Of a DNA stretch of 64,000 nt, positions 1-8,032 are shown in pieces. Position 1 is the stretch's first letter, and every line of letters begins with the position of its first letter. The stretch lies in the NCBI GenBank assembly GCA_965247255.1, contig CBDFGS010000012.1:62001-126000 (forward strand), given 5' to 3'. The notes under the pieces are model-generated. The model had not been told where the DNA came from, made no database searches, and saw nothing but the letters and a program-made list of their open reading frames with translations. The position numbers and the translations under genes are program-made. Source of the stretch: CBDFGS01 sp965247255 (GTDB lineage Bacteria > Chloroflexota > Dehalococcoidia > Lucifugimonadales > CAUZJF01).

Positions 1-312
1 ACCGAGATCGTGAAGGCATCCGAGGCAAAGGCGGAAGAGGTCAATCAGAACGCCCTGCAAGAGGCGCAGCAGATAGTCCAGGATGCGCAGCGAAGGGCGT
101 ATCGGATAACGGACGAGGCGGAGAGGGCGGCAGCCGATCGACGCGAAGGCTCCGACCAGTACGCGCGCGAGACGCTATTCGATCTCGAAGAGCGCCTGTC
201 GGGGATGACGGCCCAGATCAGAAGGGGTATCGACGCCCTGGGGGTGGAGACCGAGGCCCGGAGCACCGCGACCCCGCCACTCGAGCCTGTCGAGGCGGTG
301 GCCGCCTCGTAG
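1..312 (+). CDS. C-terminal part of a coiled-coil protein (5' truncated by window edge)
   Basis: The reading frame is open from base 1 and ends with TAG at 310-312, so the real start lies outside the window. The visible 103 residues are rich in Ala, Glu, Gln and Arg, with long heptad-like helical stretches up to about residue 80, then a Pro/Ala/Glu-rich tail. Composition resembles DivIVA-like or ATP-synthase-b-like coiled-coil proteins, but no diagnostic motif is present. I do not assign a function. An ArsC-like gene lies convergently 18 bases downstream. Confidence 0.6.
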   Translation, partial: TEIVKASEAKAEEVNQNALQEAQQIVQDAQRRAYRITDEAERAAADRREGSDQYARETLFDLEERLSGMTAQIRRGIDALGVETEARSTATPPLEPVEAVAAS

Positions 313-330
313 GTGGCACAACCGGCCCGG

Positions 331-696
331 CTACGGCCTGACCTTCTCCTCGATTGCGGCGATGATTCTGTCGACGCCACTTCTGGGTGGCAGCAGTTCG
401 CCGTCGACAACAATAAGCGGACGGCGGACCAGCCTGGGCTCGTCCAGCATCAGCTCGATTAGCTCGTCGTCATCCAGCTCCTGACGCGACACGCCCAGCT
501 TTCTAAACGAGGGGCTGACCCAGGAGAAGAACTCGCGGACCGAGCGGTCTCCGATAAGTCCGCGCAGCTCATCTTCGGAAAAGCGGCGCTCGAAAAAGTC
601 TCGGAACTCAGGCTCCAGGCCCCTCTGGGAGAGCCACGCTCTCACCTTGGTGCAGGTGCTTCAGCGCTTATAGTAGTAGTAGCTGATCTGGGTCAT
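331..696 (-). CDS. ArsC/Spx-family thioredoxin-fold protein, candidate selenoprotein (UxxC)
   Basis: From ATG at 696 the frame reads MTQISYYYYKR, then UGA (663-661), then STCTKVRAWL and on to the stop at 331, 121 residues in all. ArsC/Spx-like proteins normally read Y-x-K-C-S-T-C-R-K-x-x-x-W-L here, so UGA sits exactly at the first cysteine of CxxC, followed by the family's RRPLIVVDG segment (about residues 86-94). GAGAGG and GAGGG lie just upstream of the ATG. The next possible start, GTG at 645, would drop both active-site residues and the first beta strand. A hairpin fitting a bacterial SECIS follows the UGA (listed separately). Seen: frame, motif, hairpin. Inferred: selenocysteine insertion. 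Alternatives are a nonsense mutation or a sequencing error. Confidence 0.75.
627..646 (-). promoter_or_regulatory. Candidate bacterial SECIS hairpin of the ArsC-like gene
   Basis: On the minus strand GAGAGC (643-638) pairs perfectly with GCUCUC (634-629) around a GUG loop. Two more G-C pairs (646,645 with 628,627) extend the stem past a bulged U644. The loop begins 23 nt after the UGA at 663-661 and its first base is G. There is no U tract, so it is not an intrinsic terminator. These traits match the general bacterial SECIS layout (short G-containing apical loop, fixed distance 3' of UGA inside the coding region). Confidence 0.6.
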
Positions 697-1052
697 CCCT
701 CGTCCTCTCCTCTTGAGGGCCTAGCATCGAAACTCGCAATGCTGGGCCGTGGTCCCGACAGGCCTGTCCTGAGCGGAGCCGAAGGGCTCACTACGAACGT
801 AGCTTCAAAACTCGCGGTTCGTTCTGAGCGGCGGTATGTCCCCGATGCCGCATTGGGACCGGACTTAGGGAAGTGACTATGCCCAAAACCGTCGTAGGGG
901 CGCCGCTTGCCGCGCCCACGCCGGCCTCTCGACGACTCCTCGAAATAGAGCAGTTACTTGAGAGCGTGCCAAAGACAGTTCGCCTTGATCGGCCCTTCTC
1001 GTGCAAAGCTCCTCTGAAGTCATCGCACCGCCCCTCCCGCGCCGAAAGCGCC
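697..1052. other. Gene-free stretch with dispersed-repeat debris
   Basis: I find no convincing gene in these 356 bases. A short element around 757-790 (CCTGTCCTGAGCGGAGCCGA and the following GGGCTCA) resembles one near 40768-40790 in inverted orientation. Around 893-917 an imperfect GGGGCG/CGCCCC-type palindrome resembles the repeats at 9472 and 25830. The stretch separates the minus-strand ArsC-like gene from the 3' end of homoserine dehydrogenase. Confidence 0.5.
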
Positions 1053-2402
1053 CTATTCCCATCCCTCAATGCGCACCATCACACCGACGTCGTGAACGAC
1101 GTCCAGGTCTTCAACGAGCCGCAGCGCTCGCTGCATCGACTCCTCGTTGGCGACGTGAGTAGTCAGAACTAGCTCAGCAGTACCGGTGGCTGCGTCGGTC
1201 CCCTTCTGAAGAACCGAGTCGATGCTGATGCGCAGATCGCCGAAGATCTTGGCGATCTGCGCAAGCACTCCGTGGCGGTCCATTACCTGCATGCGAAGGT
1301 AGTACTTCGTCTCCAGCTCTCGCATCGGCCTGACCACCAGGTCCTCGTCCAAACTCAATGATGCCGGTGGAGGCACATTGCCGGCGATGCTGCGACACAC
1401 ATCCAGCAGGTCGGCCACCACCGCGCTGGTGGTCGGCAGGGACCCGGCGCCCGCGCCGTGAAACAGGATGCGGCCAGCGAGGTCCGTCTCAACCTCAACA
1501 GCGTTCAGGACGCCGTCTACCTTGGCGATGAGCTCGGACGCTGGAACGAGCACCGGGTGCACCCTTGCCTGAAGGGAGCTGCCGCGCCGGCTGGCGACCG
1601 CCATCAGCTTGATGTTGTATCCGAGCTCGCTCGCGTACCGGAAATCCCTGGCCTTGAGCCCTGCGATACCCTCCCGATGCACGTCGACGTCTCTCACTCG
1701 CGCGCGAAAAGCGAGTGTGGACAGGATAGCAAGCTTGTACGCCGCGTCGTTCCCTTCGATGTCGTCGCTGGGGTCGGCTTCCGCGTACCCCAGCTCCTGT
1801 GCCTCGTTCAAGGCCTGGTCGAAGTCCATGCCCTGCTGTGCCATCTGGGTAAGGATGTAGTTGGTCGTGCCGTTGATAATGCCATGGATGGCGATTATCT
1901 CGTTGGCGACCAGGTCGCGAAGCAGCGGAGCTATGATGGGGGTGCCGCCAGCGACACTCGCCTCGAACATCAAGTGCACTCCCCCCTCGCTAGCCGCCGT
2001 CAAGAGCTCGGGTCCGTGGCGCGCCATCACCTCCTTGTTGGCGGTGATCACGCTCTTTCCACGGGTGATGCTAGCTAGGATATAGTCGTGCGCGGGTGTT
2101 TCGCCACCCATCAGCTCGATCACTATATCCACGTCAGGGTCGGCGAGCACAGCTTCAGCGTCGGTGGTCAGAATGTCGGCAGGGACGCCATATGCGCGCT
2201 GTTTTTGCGTGTCCCTAACCAGGACCCTGCGAAGAGACACTGAGCGGCCTATCATGGCGCGAATCTTCGCGCTCTTCTCAGACAGCGCTCTTGCCACGCC
2301 ACTCCCAACGACGCCCAAGCCCAGCATTCCTATCCCAATATCGTCTGAGGACAACTGCGTCTCCGGCAAGGTGGAGTATGACGGGCCGGTCGAGTCGGTC
2401 AA
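1053..2402 (-). CDS. hom: Homoserine dehydrogenase with C-terminal ACT domain
   Basis: NADP-dependent reduction of aspartate semialdehyde to homoserine, the branch point to threonine and methionine. The 449 residues hold the Rossmann glycine motif GLGVVGSG (about 28-35), the NKEVM and GIINGTTNYI segments of the catalytic domain (about 120-185), and an ACT domain from about 365 to the end (YYLRMQVMDRHGVLAQI), which normally gives threonine feedback. The annotated start is TTG at 2402 with no clear Shine-Dalgarno; no ATG exists upstream of the Rossmann motif, so the N-terminus is uncertain. It lies 180 bases downstream of rpsR on the same strand, perhaps separately transcribed. Confidence 0.95.
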   Translation of the reverse strand: MTDSTGPSYSTLPETQLSSDDIGIGMLGLGVVGSGVARALSEKSAKIRAMIGRSVSLRRVLVRDTQKQRAYGVPADILTTDAEAVLADPDVDIVIELMGGETPAHDYILASITRGKSVITANKEVMARHGPELLTAASEGGVHLMFEASVAGGTPIIAPLLRDLVANEIIAIHGIINGTTNYILTQMAQQGMDFDQALNEAQELGYAEADPSDDIEGNDAAYKLAILSTLAFRARVRDVDVHREGIAGLKARDFRYASELGYNIKLMAVASRRGSSLQARVHPVLVPASELIAKVDGVLNAVEVETDLAGRILFHGAGAGSLPTTSAVVADLLDVCRSIAGNVPPPASLSLDEDLVVRPMRELETKYYLRMQVMDRHGVLAQIAKIFGDLRISIDSVLQKGTDAATGTAELVLTTHVANEESMQRALRLVEDLDVVHDVGVMVRIEGWE

Positions 2403-2581
2403 GGGTCTCAGGCGGACCGAGGTCCAGTGTTAGGAGTTGAGTTACAAGAGCGAATCGATATCGGGAAGCGAAAGCCAGTGGGAGGGCAGGAATACAGCCG
2501 GCCCGGTCAGTCGCCCCGGCGTGGTCAAGGCATCATGCCGACCGTACCGGTTTCCGGACGCTGCGGGCGGGGGGTCGCCGT

Positions 2582-2881
2582 TTAGTTGGCGAACCGAGGA
2601 GTGCCGCTCTTGTGGGAGCGACTGAAGGGCAACATGGCCATATGACGCGCACGCTTTATAGCGTTGGCCAGCCGCCTCTGATGCTTGGAGCACACGCCGG
2701 TCTTGCGTCTCGACTCCATCTTGAACTGATCGGACAGGTAGCGCTGGATCGTCTCCACGTCTTTGTAATCGATATGTTTGACGTGGTTGACGCAGAAGTT
2801 GCAGACCTTGCGCCGGGGAAAGTACCGGCCCCTAGGCCTCCTGGCGCCTCCCCCCCTCGGACCCGAATCTCGTGATGTCAA
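2582..2881 (-). CDS. rpsR: 30S ribosomal protein S18
   Basis: Small-subunit platform protein that binds S6 and 16S rRNA. The 99 residues contain the conserved core YKDVETIQRYLSDQ and the RRLANAIKRARHMAMLPF ending. It is the cysteine-containing type (KVCNFC ... GVCSKH), implying a zinc site. A TTG start at 2881 is supported by GGGAGG ten bases upstream; no ATG is available. It is third in the rpsF-ssb-rpsR order, 34 bases after ssb. Confidence 0.95.
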   Translation of the reverse strand: MTSRDSGPRGGGARRPRGRYFPRRKVCNFCVNHVKHIDYKDVETIQRYLSDQFKMESRRKTGVCSKHQRRLANAIKRARHMAMLPFSRSHKSGTPRFAN

Positions 2882-2915
2882 ATTCGCTCGGCCTCCCTGT
2901 CAGTTGACGTGCTGG

Positions 2916-3311
2916 CTACCAAGGAAGGTCCTCCACTTCCGCTCCAGTGTCGCCGGAGGCCTCGGCCTCCGGTCCGGCGGTCGGGGCCCGGTCGAGGAAT
3001 TTCACCTCGTTTGCAGTGATCTCGTTGCCTGCGCGCACTTCGCCACTATTTGCAGTGTAGGGACTACTCTTGAGCCGTCCCTCCACGTAGACCTTCATCC
3101 CTTTGGTGACGTACTGGTTGCACGTCTCGGCGAGGCGGTTCCACGCGTTGACCCTGAACCACTCGGTCTCTTCACGCTGCTCCCCCTCACTCGTCGTATA
3201 TCTGCGGTTCGTAGCGACGCTAAACGTCGTTACCGGATTGCCATTCGGCGTGTACCGCATCTCCGGATCGGTGCCTACGTTGCCTATCACGAGCAGCTTG
3301 TTCAGAGTCAT
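2916..3311 (-). CDS. ssb: Single-stranded DNA-binding protein
   Basis: OB-fold protein of 131 residues that coats single-stranded DNA in replication and repair. The OB domain spans about residues 1-105 (MTLNKLLVIGNVGTDPEMRY, then ATNRRY, WFRVNAWNRLAE and VYVEGRL). A short acidic, disordered linker leads to the C-terminal tip EDLPW, a variant of the usual DDIPF partner-binding tail with Trp instead of Phe. It lies between rpsF and rpsR, as in most bacteria, and starts at a clear ATG. Confidence 0.95.
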   Translation of the reverse strand: MTLNKLLVIGNVGTDPEMRYTPNGNPVTTFSVATNRRYTTSEGEQREETEWFRVNAWNRLAETCNQYVTKGMKVYVEGRLKSSPYTANSGEVRAGNEITANEVKFLDRAPTAGPEAEASGDTGAEVEDLPW

Positions 3312-3349
3312 GTCGAGTTACCTCAGCTACGGCCCGCCGGCACGGCCCG

Positions 3350-3652
3350 CTACAGCTTGGTCGTCATATATCTCATGATGTCGGCGGAGGCGTTCAGGCT
3401 GTCTTCGAAATCGGGCACCTGCGCCGCGTCTAACTCAAACCTGGTCAGCGCGTAGTTTCCCTCTCCGAACTTTTCGATAGGGTAAGCGAGCCGACGGAGA
3501 CCGATCACCTGATTGTCTCCAACCGTGCCACCGCGTTCGGAGATCGCGCCATGCACCTTCTCGACCGCGGCGTTGACCTCTTCCTCGGTCGCCTCCGGGC
3601 TGATGAGCATCATGAGCTCGTATTGACGGACTCGTTGGGCAACCAATAGCAC
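3350..3652 (-). CDS. rpsF: 30S ribosomal protein S6
   Basis: S6 partners S18 on the small-subunit platform. The 100 residues show the S6 core RQYELMMLISPEATEEEV near the N-terminus, the GLRRLAYPIEKFGEGNYA loop, and RYMTTKL at the end. The frame opens at GTG 3652; TTG at 3646 is an alternative because GAGG sits two bases before the GTG but eight before the TTG. An extended -10 (TGCTATAAT) lies about 25 bases upstream, so this is the first gene of the rpsF-ssb-rpsR operon. Confidence 0.93.
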   Translation of the reverse strand: MLLVAQRVRQYELMMLISPEATEEEVNAAVEKVHGAISERGGTVGDNQVIGLRRLAYPIEKFGEGNYALTRFELDAAQVPDFEDSLNASADIMRYMTTKL

Positions 3653-3677
3653 ATCCTCAAGCTAGAAAAGCGGACAG

Positions 3678-3686
3678 ATTATAGCA
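3678..3686 (-). promoter_or_regulatory. Extended -10 promoter of rpsF-ssb-rpsR
   Basis: The minus strand reads TGCTATAAT, a perfect -10 hexamer (3683-3678) with the TGn extension. No good -35 lies 17-18 bases further up, as is usual for extended -10 promoters. Transcription would start near 3671, giving a leader of about 20 bases before rpsF. Confidence 0.6.
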
Positions 3687-3798
3687 CGACCGTAGTACCG
3701 TGCGCCAGAAAGGGGAGCGCCTCAGGGCCCGGCCACTCACGGATACGAGGGCTCAAGTGGAGTTACGAATCGCGAGTCTGCAGGGGCGCTCCCGCGTT

Positions 3799-4131
3799 TT
3801 AGTAACGAGGCCCCATGCCGTAGCCACCACCGCCACCACCACCGCCGCCACCACCCGGTCGGCCGCCGCCGCCGCCACTGCCGCGTGACTCACGAGGCTT
3901 TGACTCGTTCACAACGATGGCTCGGCCCTTCAGCTCGGTACCGTTGAGCGTGTTTATAGCAGCCTCAGCTTCTTCATTGTTCGCCATCTCAACGAATCCG
4001 AACCCTCGGGACCGACCCGAATATCGGTCGACGATCACCTGGGCCGAAGTCACCTCTCCGTGTTCCTGGAACGCCACTCGCAGGTCATCGTCGGTGACCT
4101 CATAGGCGATCTTGCCTACGTAGATGTTCAT
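3799..4131 (-). CDS. Glycine-rich RNA-binding protein (single RRM)
   Basis: A small RNA-binding protein of 110 residues. A single RRM fold covers residues 1-78, with RNP2 at the start (MNIYVGKI) and RNP1 RSRGFGFVEM at about 41-50. The C-terminus is a low-complexity Gly/Arg tail with long glycine runs ending GMGPRY. This architecture is known from cyanobacterial and Chloroflexota cold-responsive Rbp proteins thought to act as RNA chaperones. A -10-like TACAAT at 4255-4250 would give a leader of about 110 bases, which would suit post-transcriptional control, but its -35 is weak. Confidence 0.9.
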   Translation of the reverse strand: MNIYVGKIAYEVTDDDLRVAFQEHGEVTSAQVIVDRYSGRSRGFGFVEMANNEEAEAAINTLNGTELKGRAIVVNESKPRESRGSGGGGGRPGGGGGGGGGGGYGMGPRY

Positions 4132-4330
4132 GCCGTGCTCCTACGGTACGAGAATTCTCCCAAGCCTTGCCAAGCGCCGAACACGTCTCGTCCGATAATG
4201 CTCATACCGCCTACGCGGAGCAACTCAACACGGCTTCCGAGTCCGCGACATTGTACCACACGCAGAGAGGCCCACCTTCGATTCGTAGCTGACGCAAAAA
4301 GGGCGGGTTGTCCATGATAAAATCGACTCG

Positions 4331-5584
4331 ATGACACGTTCCAAAAAGCGCACTCGTAGCAGCGGACGCCTGCCCGCTGCCGTACTCGTCCTGGCTGTGA
4401 CGCTCCCTGTACTTCTATGGGGATGTTCGAGCGAGGTCGAGACCAACCCGTTGGCGTATGAGGAGGCGCCTCATGCGCTGACGCAACGGTCGCCTTCATC
4501 GCCTGCGACACCTGCGCCAGGGTCTGTCCAGCAGGAATCTCGTGTCCCTCGCCAAGGTGAAGACGGCGACGGGCAGACGTCCCTTCCGGGTCTGGTCGTG
4601 GGGCCCGGGGTCGGCACATTCACCCCGCTGACGGACCCCGCGTTCGTGCGCGGGATTGATGCGACATTCGTCGCCGGCAACGATATCGTCCTGGGCCTGA
4701 GCCACGCCGGACAGCACCGCGCGTACCCCGTCAGGCAGATCGCCTTTCACCACATCGTCAACGACAGCGTGGAGGGCGTGCCTTTCGTCATCACATATTG
4801 ACTGGTGTGCAGCTCAGGGGTTGGGTTCAACCCCCAGGTGGACGGACAGAGGCTCACCTTCGATCTGTTCGGTCTGTATAACGGCGTCTTCGCGATGAAG
4901 GACTTGCAGACTCAAACGGTCTGGACCCACATAGGGGGGGAAGCGCTCCGCGGGCCCCTGTCCGGCGCCCGCCTGGAGATGGTCCCCTTGATGCACGTGA
5001 CCTGGGACGAATGGGCCCGGTTACATCCGGACACGCTGGTCCTTTCGGACGACACGCGGTGGAAACAGGCATATCGTTTCAGGGACATCGGCCGGCCGGG
5101 CCTGGGACGCTCCTTCGTCGACTCCCTGCTGCATTGGGACGACAGATTGCCGGAGTCGACGCTGGTCTTGGGAGTAGAGCTAGCAGGCGCTTTCGTGGCC
5201 TATCCACTCGACGTGCTGAATGCGTTCGAGTCGGTGATCAACGTCGAGATCGCAGGGCGGCCGGTGGTAGTCTGGTATTCCGAGGAAGCGCTCTCGGCCG
5301 CTGCCTACTCTCGCGTAGTCGATGGCAAGACGCTCGAGTTCGCGCCGCTACCCGGTAACCGGTTCAGCGACACCCCCACCAAGTCGACGTGGAACCTGCA
5401 GGGCCTGGCGGTGTCCGGGCCTCTTGAGGGCACGCAGCTCGAGTACGTGCCGTCGTTCACGACCGAGTGGTACGGCTGGGCCGCGTTTCACCCCGAGACC
5501 ATTATCCACGACTACGACCTGGCCAGGGTTGTGATAGGCTCGGGCTCGGAAAGCCCCGGCCGTCGGCGGTCGATCGGGCGATGA
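4331..5584 (+). CDS. DUF3179 lipoprotein, candidate selenoprotein (UxxC)
   Basis: Two open segments in one frame are separated by a single UGA at 4799-4801; together they encode 417 residues. An N-terminal lipoprotein signal ends LLWGC (Cys32), then a low-complexity linker to about residue 90. Two DUF3179 repeats follow. The first has AYPVRQIAFHHIVND, then VPFVITY-UGA-LVCSSGVGF, VDGQRLTF and TQTVW. Family members read CPLC-type motifs here, so UGA (codon 157) replaces the first cysteine. The second repeat (about 275-410) has no cysteines at this place (VVVWYSEEALSAAAY). A hairpin like a bacterial SECIS follows the UGA. The cell-surface role is unknown; a redox or metal role is inferred from UxxC. 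A -10-like TAAAAT at 4318-4323 and no Shine-Dalgarno suggest a leaderless mRNA. Confidence 0.85.
4817..4834 (+). promoter_or_regulatory. Candidate bacterial SECIS hairpin of the DUF3179 gene
   Basis: GGGGUUG (4817-4823) pairs perfectly with CAACCCC (4828-4834) around the loop GGUU (4824-4827). The loop starts 22 nt after the UGA at 4799-4801 and its first two bases are G, as in known bacterial SECIS elements. There is no U tract after the stem. Spacing nearly equals that of the ArsC-like gene (23 nt). Confidence 0.7.
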
Positions 5585-5629
5585 GGCGCACACTGCACGC
5601 CCTTGGTGACCATGTGGCCCGCTGCAACC

Positions 5630-5659
5630 TTGACAGCCTCACCGGGGGTTTTGTAGCAT
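5630..5659 (+). promoter_or_regulatory. Sigma-70-type promoter upstream of the YihY gene
   Basis: TTGACA (5630-5635) is a perfect -35 hexamer. TAGCAT (5654-5659) is a fair -10 at a spacing of 18. Predicted start is near 5666, 36 bases before the YihY ATG, leaving room for the GGAGAATAGGTGAG ribosome-binding region. Confidence 0.6.
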
Positions 5660-5701
5660 CTTGCCCGGTCTAAAGACTCCCGTGTAGGGAGAATAGGTGA
5701 G

Positions 5702-6625
5702 ATGATCTTCGTCAGGTTCGTGCTGTTCTGCGCGGACACAGTGAACGACTTCCTTGGCAAGAACTGCCCGTACATCGCCGCGGCGATCTCGTTCTATACG
5801 CTCTTTTCGATCTTCCCGCTGCTCCTCGCCGTAATCTCGGTCATGGGCTACGTGGTCGGCTCCCGTGCCGAAGAGGAACAGATAAGGCTGGCACAGAGCA
5901 TAGCCGACGTGATCCCAGTATCGAGTGAGTACGTGAGCGATAACGTCCAGGGCGTTATCAGCACGCGCCTCTTCACCGGCGTCGCGAGCATCCTCGGGCT
6001 GCTCTGGGCCGCAACCCTGGTGTTCGGGGCCATCCGGAAGGGGATCAACGCCGCCTGGGGAATCAGGAAGCCGCGCCCGTTCCTGAAGGAGCGAATGATC
6101 GATTTCACGCTGGTGCTAGGCGCTGGCATCGTGTTGCTGGCTGTCTGGTTCGCTCCGGTGGGCCTAGGTGTCCTCCAGGGGGTCACCGATGTGCTCGCGC
6201 CGGAATCGGAGATTTTCGGCAACTTCCTGTGGCGGGTGATCGACACCCTGGTTCTGCCGGCTCTGGCATTCCTGACGTTTCTTGTCCTGTACACGTACCT
6301 CCCGAATACGGACGTACACGTGCGCGATGTATGGCTTGGAGCGCTGTTTGCGTCGTTGGCGTTCGACTTGGCGAACCTGACCTTCGTCTGGTACGTCAAG
6401 AGCTACGCACCCTACAACCTGCTATACGGCTCTGTCAGCTATATCCTCGCTTTCTTGACCTGGGTATACCTGTCAGCTATCATTGTTCTATTGGGCGCCC
6501 TCATAACGTCCCGATACGCTGCATACGCCGCCAGCATTGAGATCGAAAGACCTAGCCTCAAGTTTCTCTGGACAGGATTTTCCCGCGTCCGTCTTCGCGT
6601 CATCGAATCGACGGCAGCGGGCTAG
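5702..6625 (+). CDS. YihY/BrkB-family inner-membrane protein
   Basis: Integral membrane protein of 307 residues with about six hydrophobic segments. The family signature is visible at the start (NCPYIAAAISFYTLFSIFPLLLAVISVMGY, broken here only by length), then a periplasmic or cytoplasmic loop with QSIADVIPV, and later ASLAFDLANLTFVWYVKSYA and a final GALITSRYAAY. Older annotations call the family ribonuclease BN, which is not supported; its function is unknown. ATG at 5702 follows a good Shine-Dalgarno. The last 89 bases overlap the annotated frame of the HtrA-like gene. Confidence 0.9.
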   Translation: MIFVRFVLFCADTVNDFLGKNCPYIAAAISFYTLFSIFPLLLAVISVMGYVVGSRAEEEQIRLAQSIADVIPVSSEYVSDNVQGVISTRLFTGVASILGLLWAATLVFGAIRKGINAAWGIRKPRPFLKERMIDFTLVLGAGIVLLAVWFAPVGLGVLQGVTDVLAPESEIFGNFLWRVIDTLVLPALAFLTFLVLYTYLPNTDVHVRDVWLGALFASLAFDLANLTFVWYVKSYAPYNLLYGSVSYILAFLTWVYLSAIIVLLGALITSRYAAYAASIEIERPSLKFLWTGFSRVRLRVIESTAAG

Positions 6626-7742
6626 CACTCGAACCCTCGCGTTAGTCTCTTCCCCTCTTCTGCTCCTCGCTCTGGCGGTCTGCAGCCCTACCGAGCCGGA
6701 CACCACACCGGCGACCGTCACATCCGCGCCTACTCCACTCCCGACCCCCGGTATTGTTGCGGGACCGGCCAACGGGGCCGAAGGCCGTTCATCCGCTCAG
6801 GTGCCTCTGGGAAGGTTGCCCTCTATCGCGGATGTCGCCGAGTTGGCAAGACCGTGGGTTGCATCCATTACAGTGCAGTCGATAGCGCGGGGCCTTTTCC
6901 AGGACTATCTCGACGAAGGGGATGGGTCCGGCATCGTGATCAGCCCCGACGGCTATGTCGTAACCAACAATCACGTGATAGAAGGCGCGTCGCTGATAAC
7001 CGTCCACCTGCCCGATGGCGGGAGCTACAAGGCGAAGCTGGTCGGAACGGACGTCGTTAGCGATCTGGCCGTATTGAAGATCGGAGATGTGAGAGACTTG
7101 CCGGTGGCAAAGTTCGCCAGCACCGAGCGTCTGCGGGTGGGCGACTGGGTTATAGCCATGGGGAACGCGCTGGCCTTACCGGGGGGCCCCACCGTGACGC
7201 TCGGCATCGTAAGCGCGCTTGGGCGCACTATAGAGACCCCCGAGGGCCTGACCTTCTACGATCTGATTCAGACCGATGCCGAGCTCAACGACGGCAGCAG
7301 CGGTGGCCCCCTCCTCAACATCGACGGCGAGGTAGTGGGCATCAATCAGGCTATCCTTCGCCAGGGTCGAGGCATGGGGTTCGCCATAGGCGCACCGGGA
7401 GCCAGGCAGGTAATCGACAGCCTGATAGAGCACGGGCACGTCGTACGGCCAGCCATCGGTTTCACCGGCTACACCGTTACCTCTGCCGTGGCCCATGAGC
7501 TCAACCTCGGCGTTAGCAAAGGCGTCCTCGTTACCCGTATGGCCAGGGACGGTCCCGCGTATAAAGCCGGAATTCGGCGCGGAGACGTAGTCACGAAGAT
7601 CGACGGCATCCCCACGCCCAACGTCGGGGAGTGGCTGAACCTCCTGTGGTCCTACAAGGTTGGAGACCGGGTCAAGGTCGAGTTCGTTCGCGCCAACGAG
7701 CTCACGTCGGCGAGCCTGGAGCTGGTCGAGCGGCGTTCGTAG
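6537..7742 (+). CDS. HtrA/DegP-like trypsin-family serine protease with PDZ domain
   Basis: Envelope protease of 401 residues. A basic N-terminus and hydrophobic stretch (LLLLALAVC, about 41-49) form a signal sequence; Cys49 could be lipidated but Val at -1 is unusual. After a Pro/Thr linker comes the trypsin fold with His146 (NNHVIEG), Asp176 (VVSDLAVLK) and Ser255 in NDGSSGGPL, the usual GNSGGP motif with Ser for Asn. A PDZ domain follows (about 305-395, GVLVTRMARDGPAYKAGIRRGD). The only start codon before the signal peptide is TTG 6537, inside yihY, so translation may be coupled to that gene. Confidence 0.88.
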   Translation: MRSKDLASSFSGQDFPASVFASSNRRQRASTRTLALVSSPLLLLALAVCSPTEPDTTPATVTSAPTPLPTPGIVAGPANGAEGRSSAQVPLGRLPSIADVAELARPWVASITVQSIARGLFQDYLDEGDGSGIVISPDGYVVTNNHVIEGASLITVHLPDGGSYKAKLVGTDVVSDLAVLKIGDVRDLPVAKFASTERLRVGDWVIAMGNALALPGGPTVTLGIVSALGRTIETPEGLTFYDLIQTDAELNDGSSGGPLLNIDGEVVGINQAILRQGRGMGFAIGAPGARQVIDSLIEHGHVVRPAIGFTGYTVTSAVAHELNLGVSKGVLVTRMARDGPAYKAGIRRGDVVTKIDGIPTPNVGEWLNLLWSYKVGDRVKVEFVRANELTSASLELVERRS

Positions 7743-8032
7743 TATCTTTCTCCGCGGTGGCGCCCCGCTCCCGCGCTTTATTAGGGCCCGGGGCCACGCG
7801 AGCTCGTTGCGCGGTCGCGTCGTACGGTCTCAAGCGCTCATCCCCCTTGCCACCTCGCACTTACACGCTTTAGGGGGTGCTCGCGCTCCGGGACAAACAT
7901 GCTTTTCTGCCCGCAAGACTGCGTTTCAGGAAAGCGCCACGTTCGCAATGGATGACCTTCGCCTCCCTTGATACCCGCTTCGCGCGGTCGCTAAGGTAGA
8001 AACGTGCTCTGCAAATCCCGGGGGCCCTGAAC

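Noticed and set aside
873..1172. Plus-strand frame of 99 codons
   Set aside because: It overlaps the 3' end of hom antisense, has biased composition from the opposite strand, and resembles no family.
7743..8032. Possible structured RNA or small gene between the HtrA-like gene and mgtE
   Set aside because: I could not find a conserved RNA motif, a promoter or a credible small frame; nothing is claimed for this stretch.
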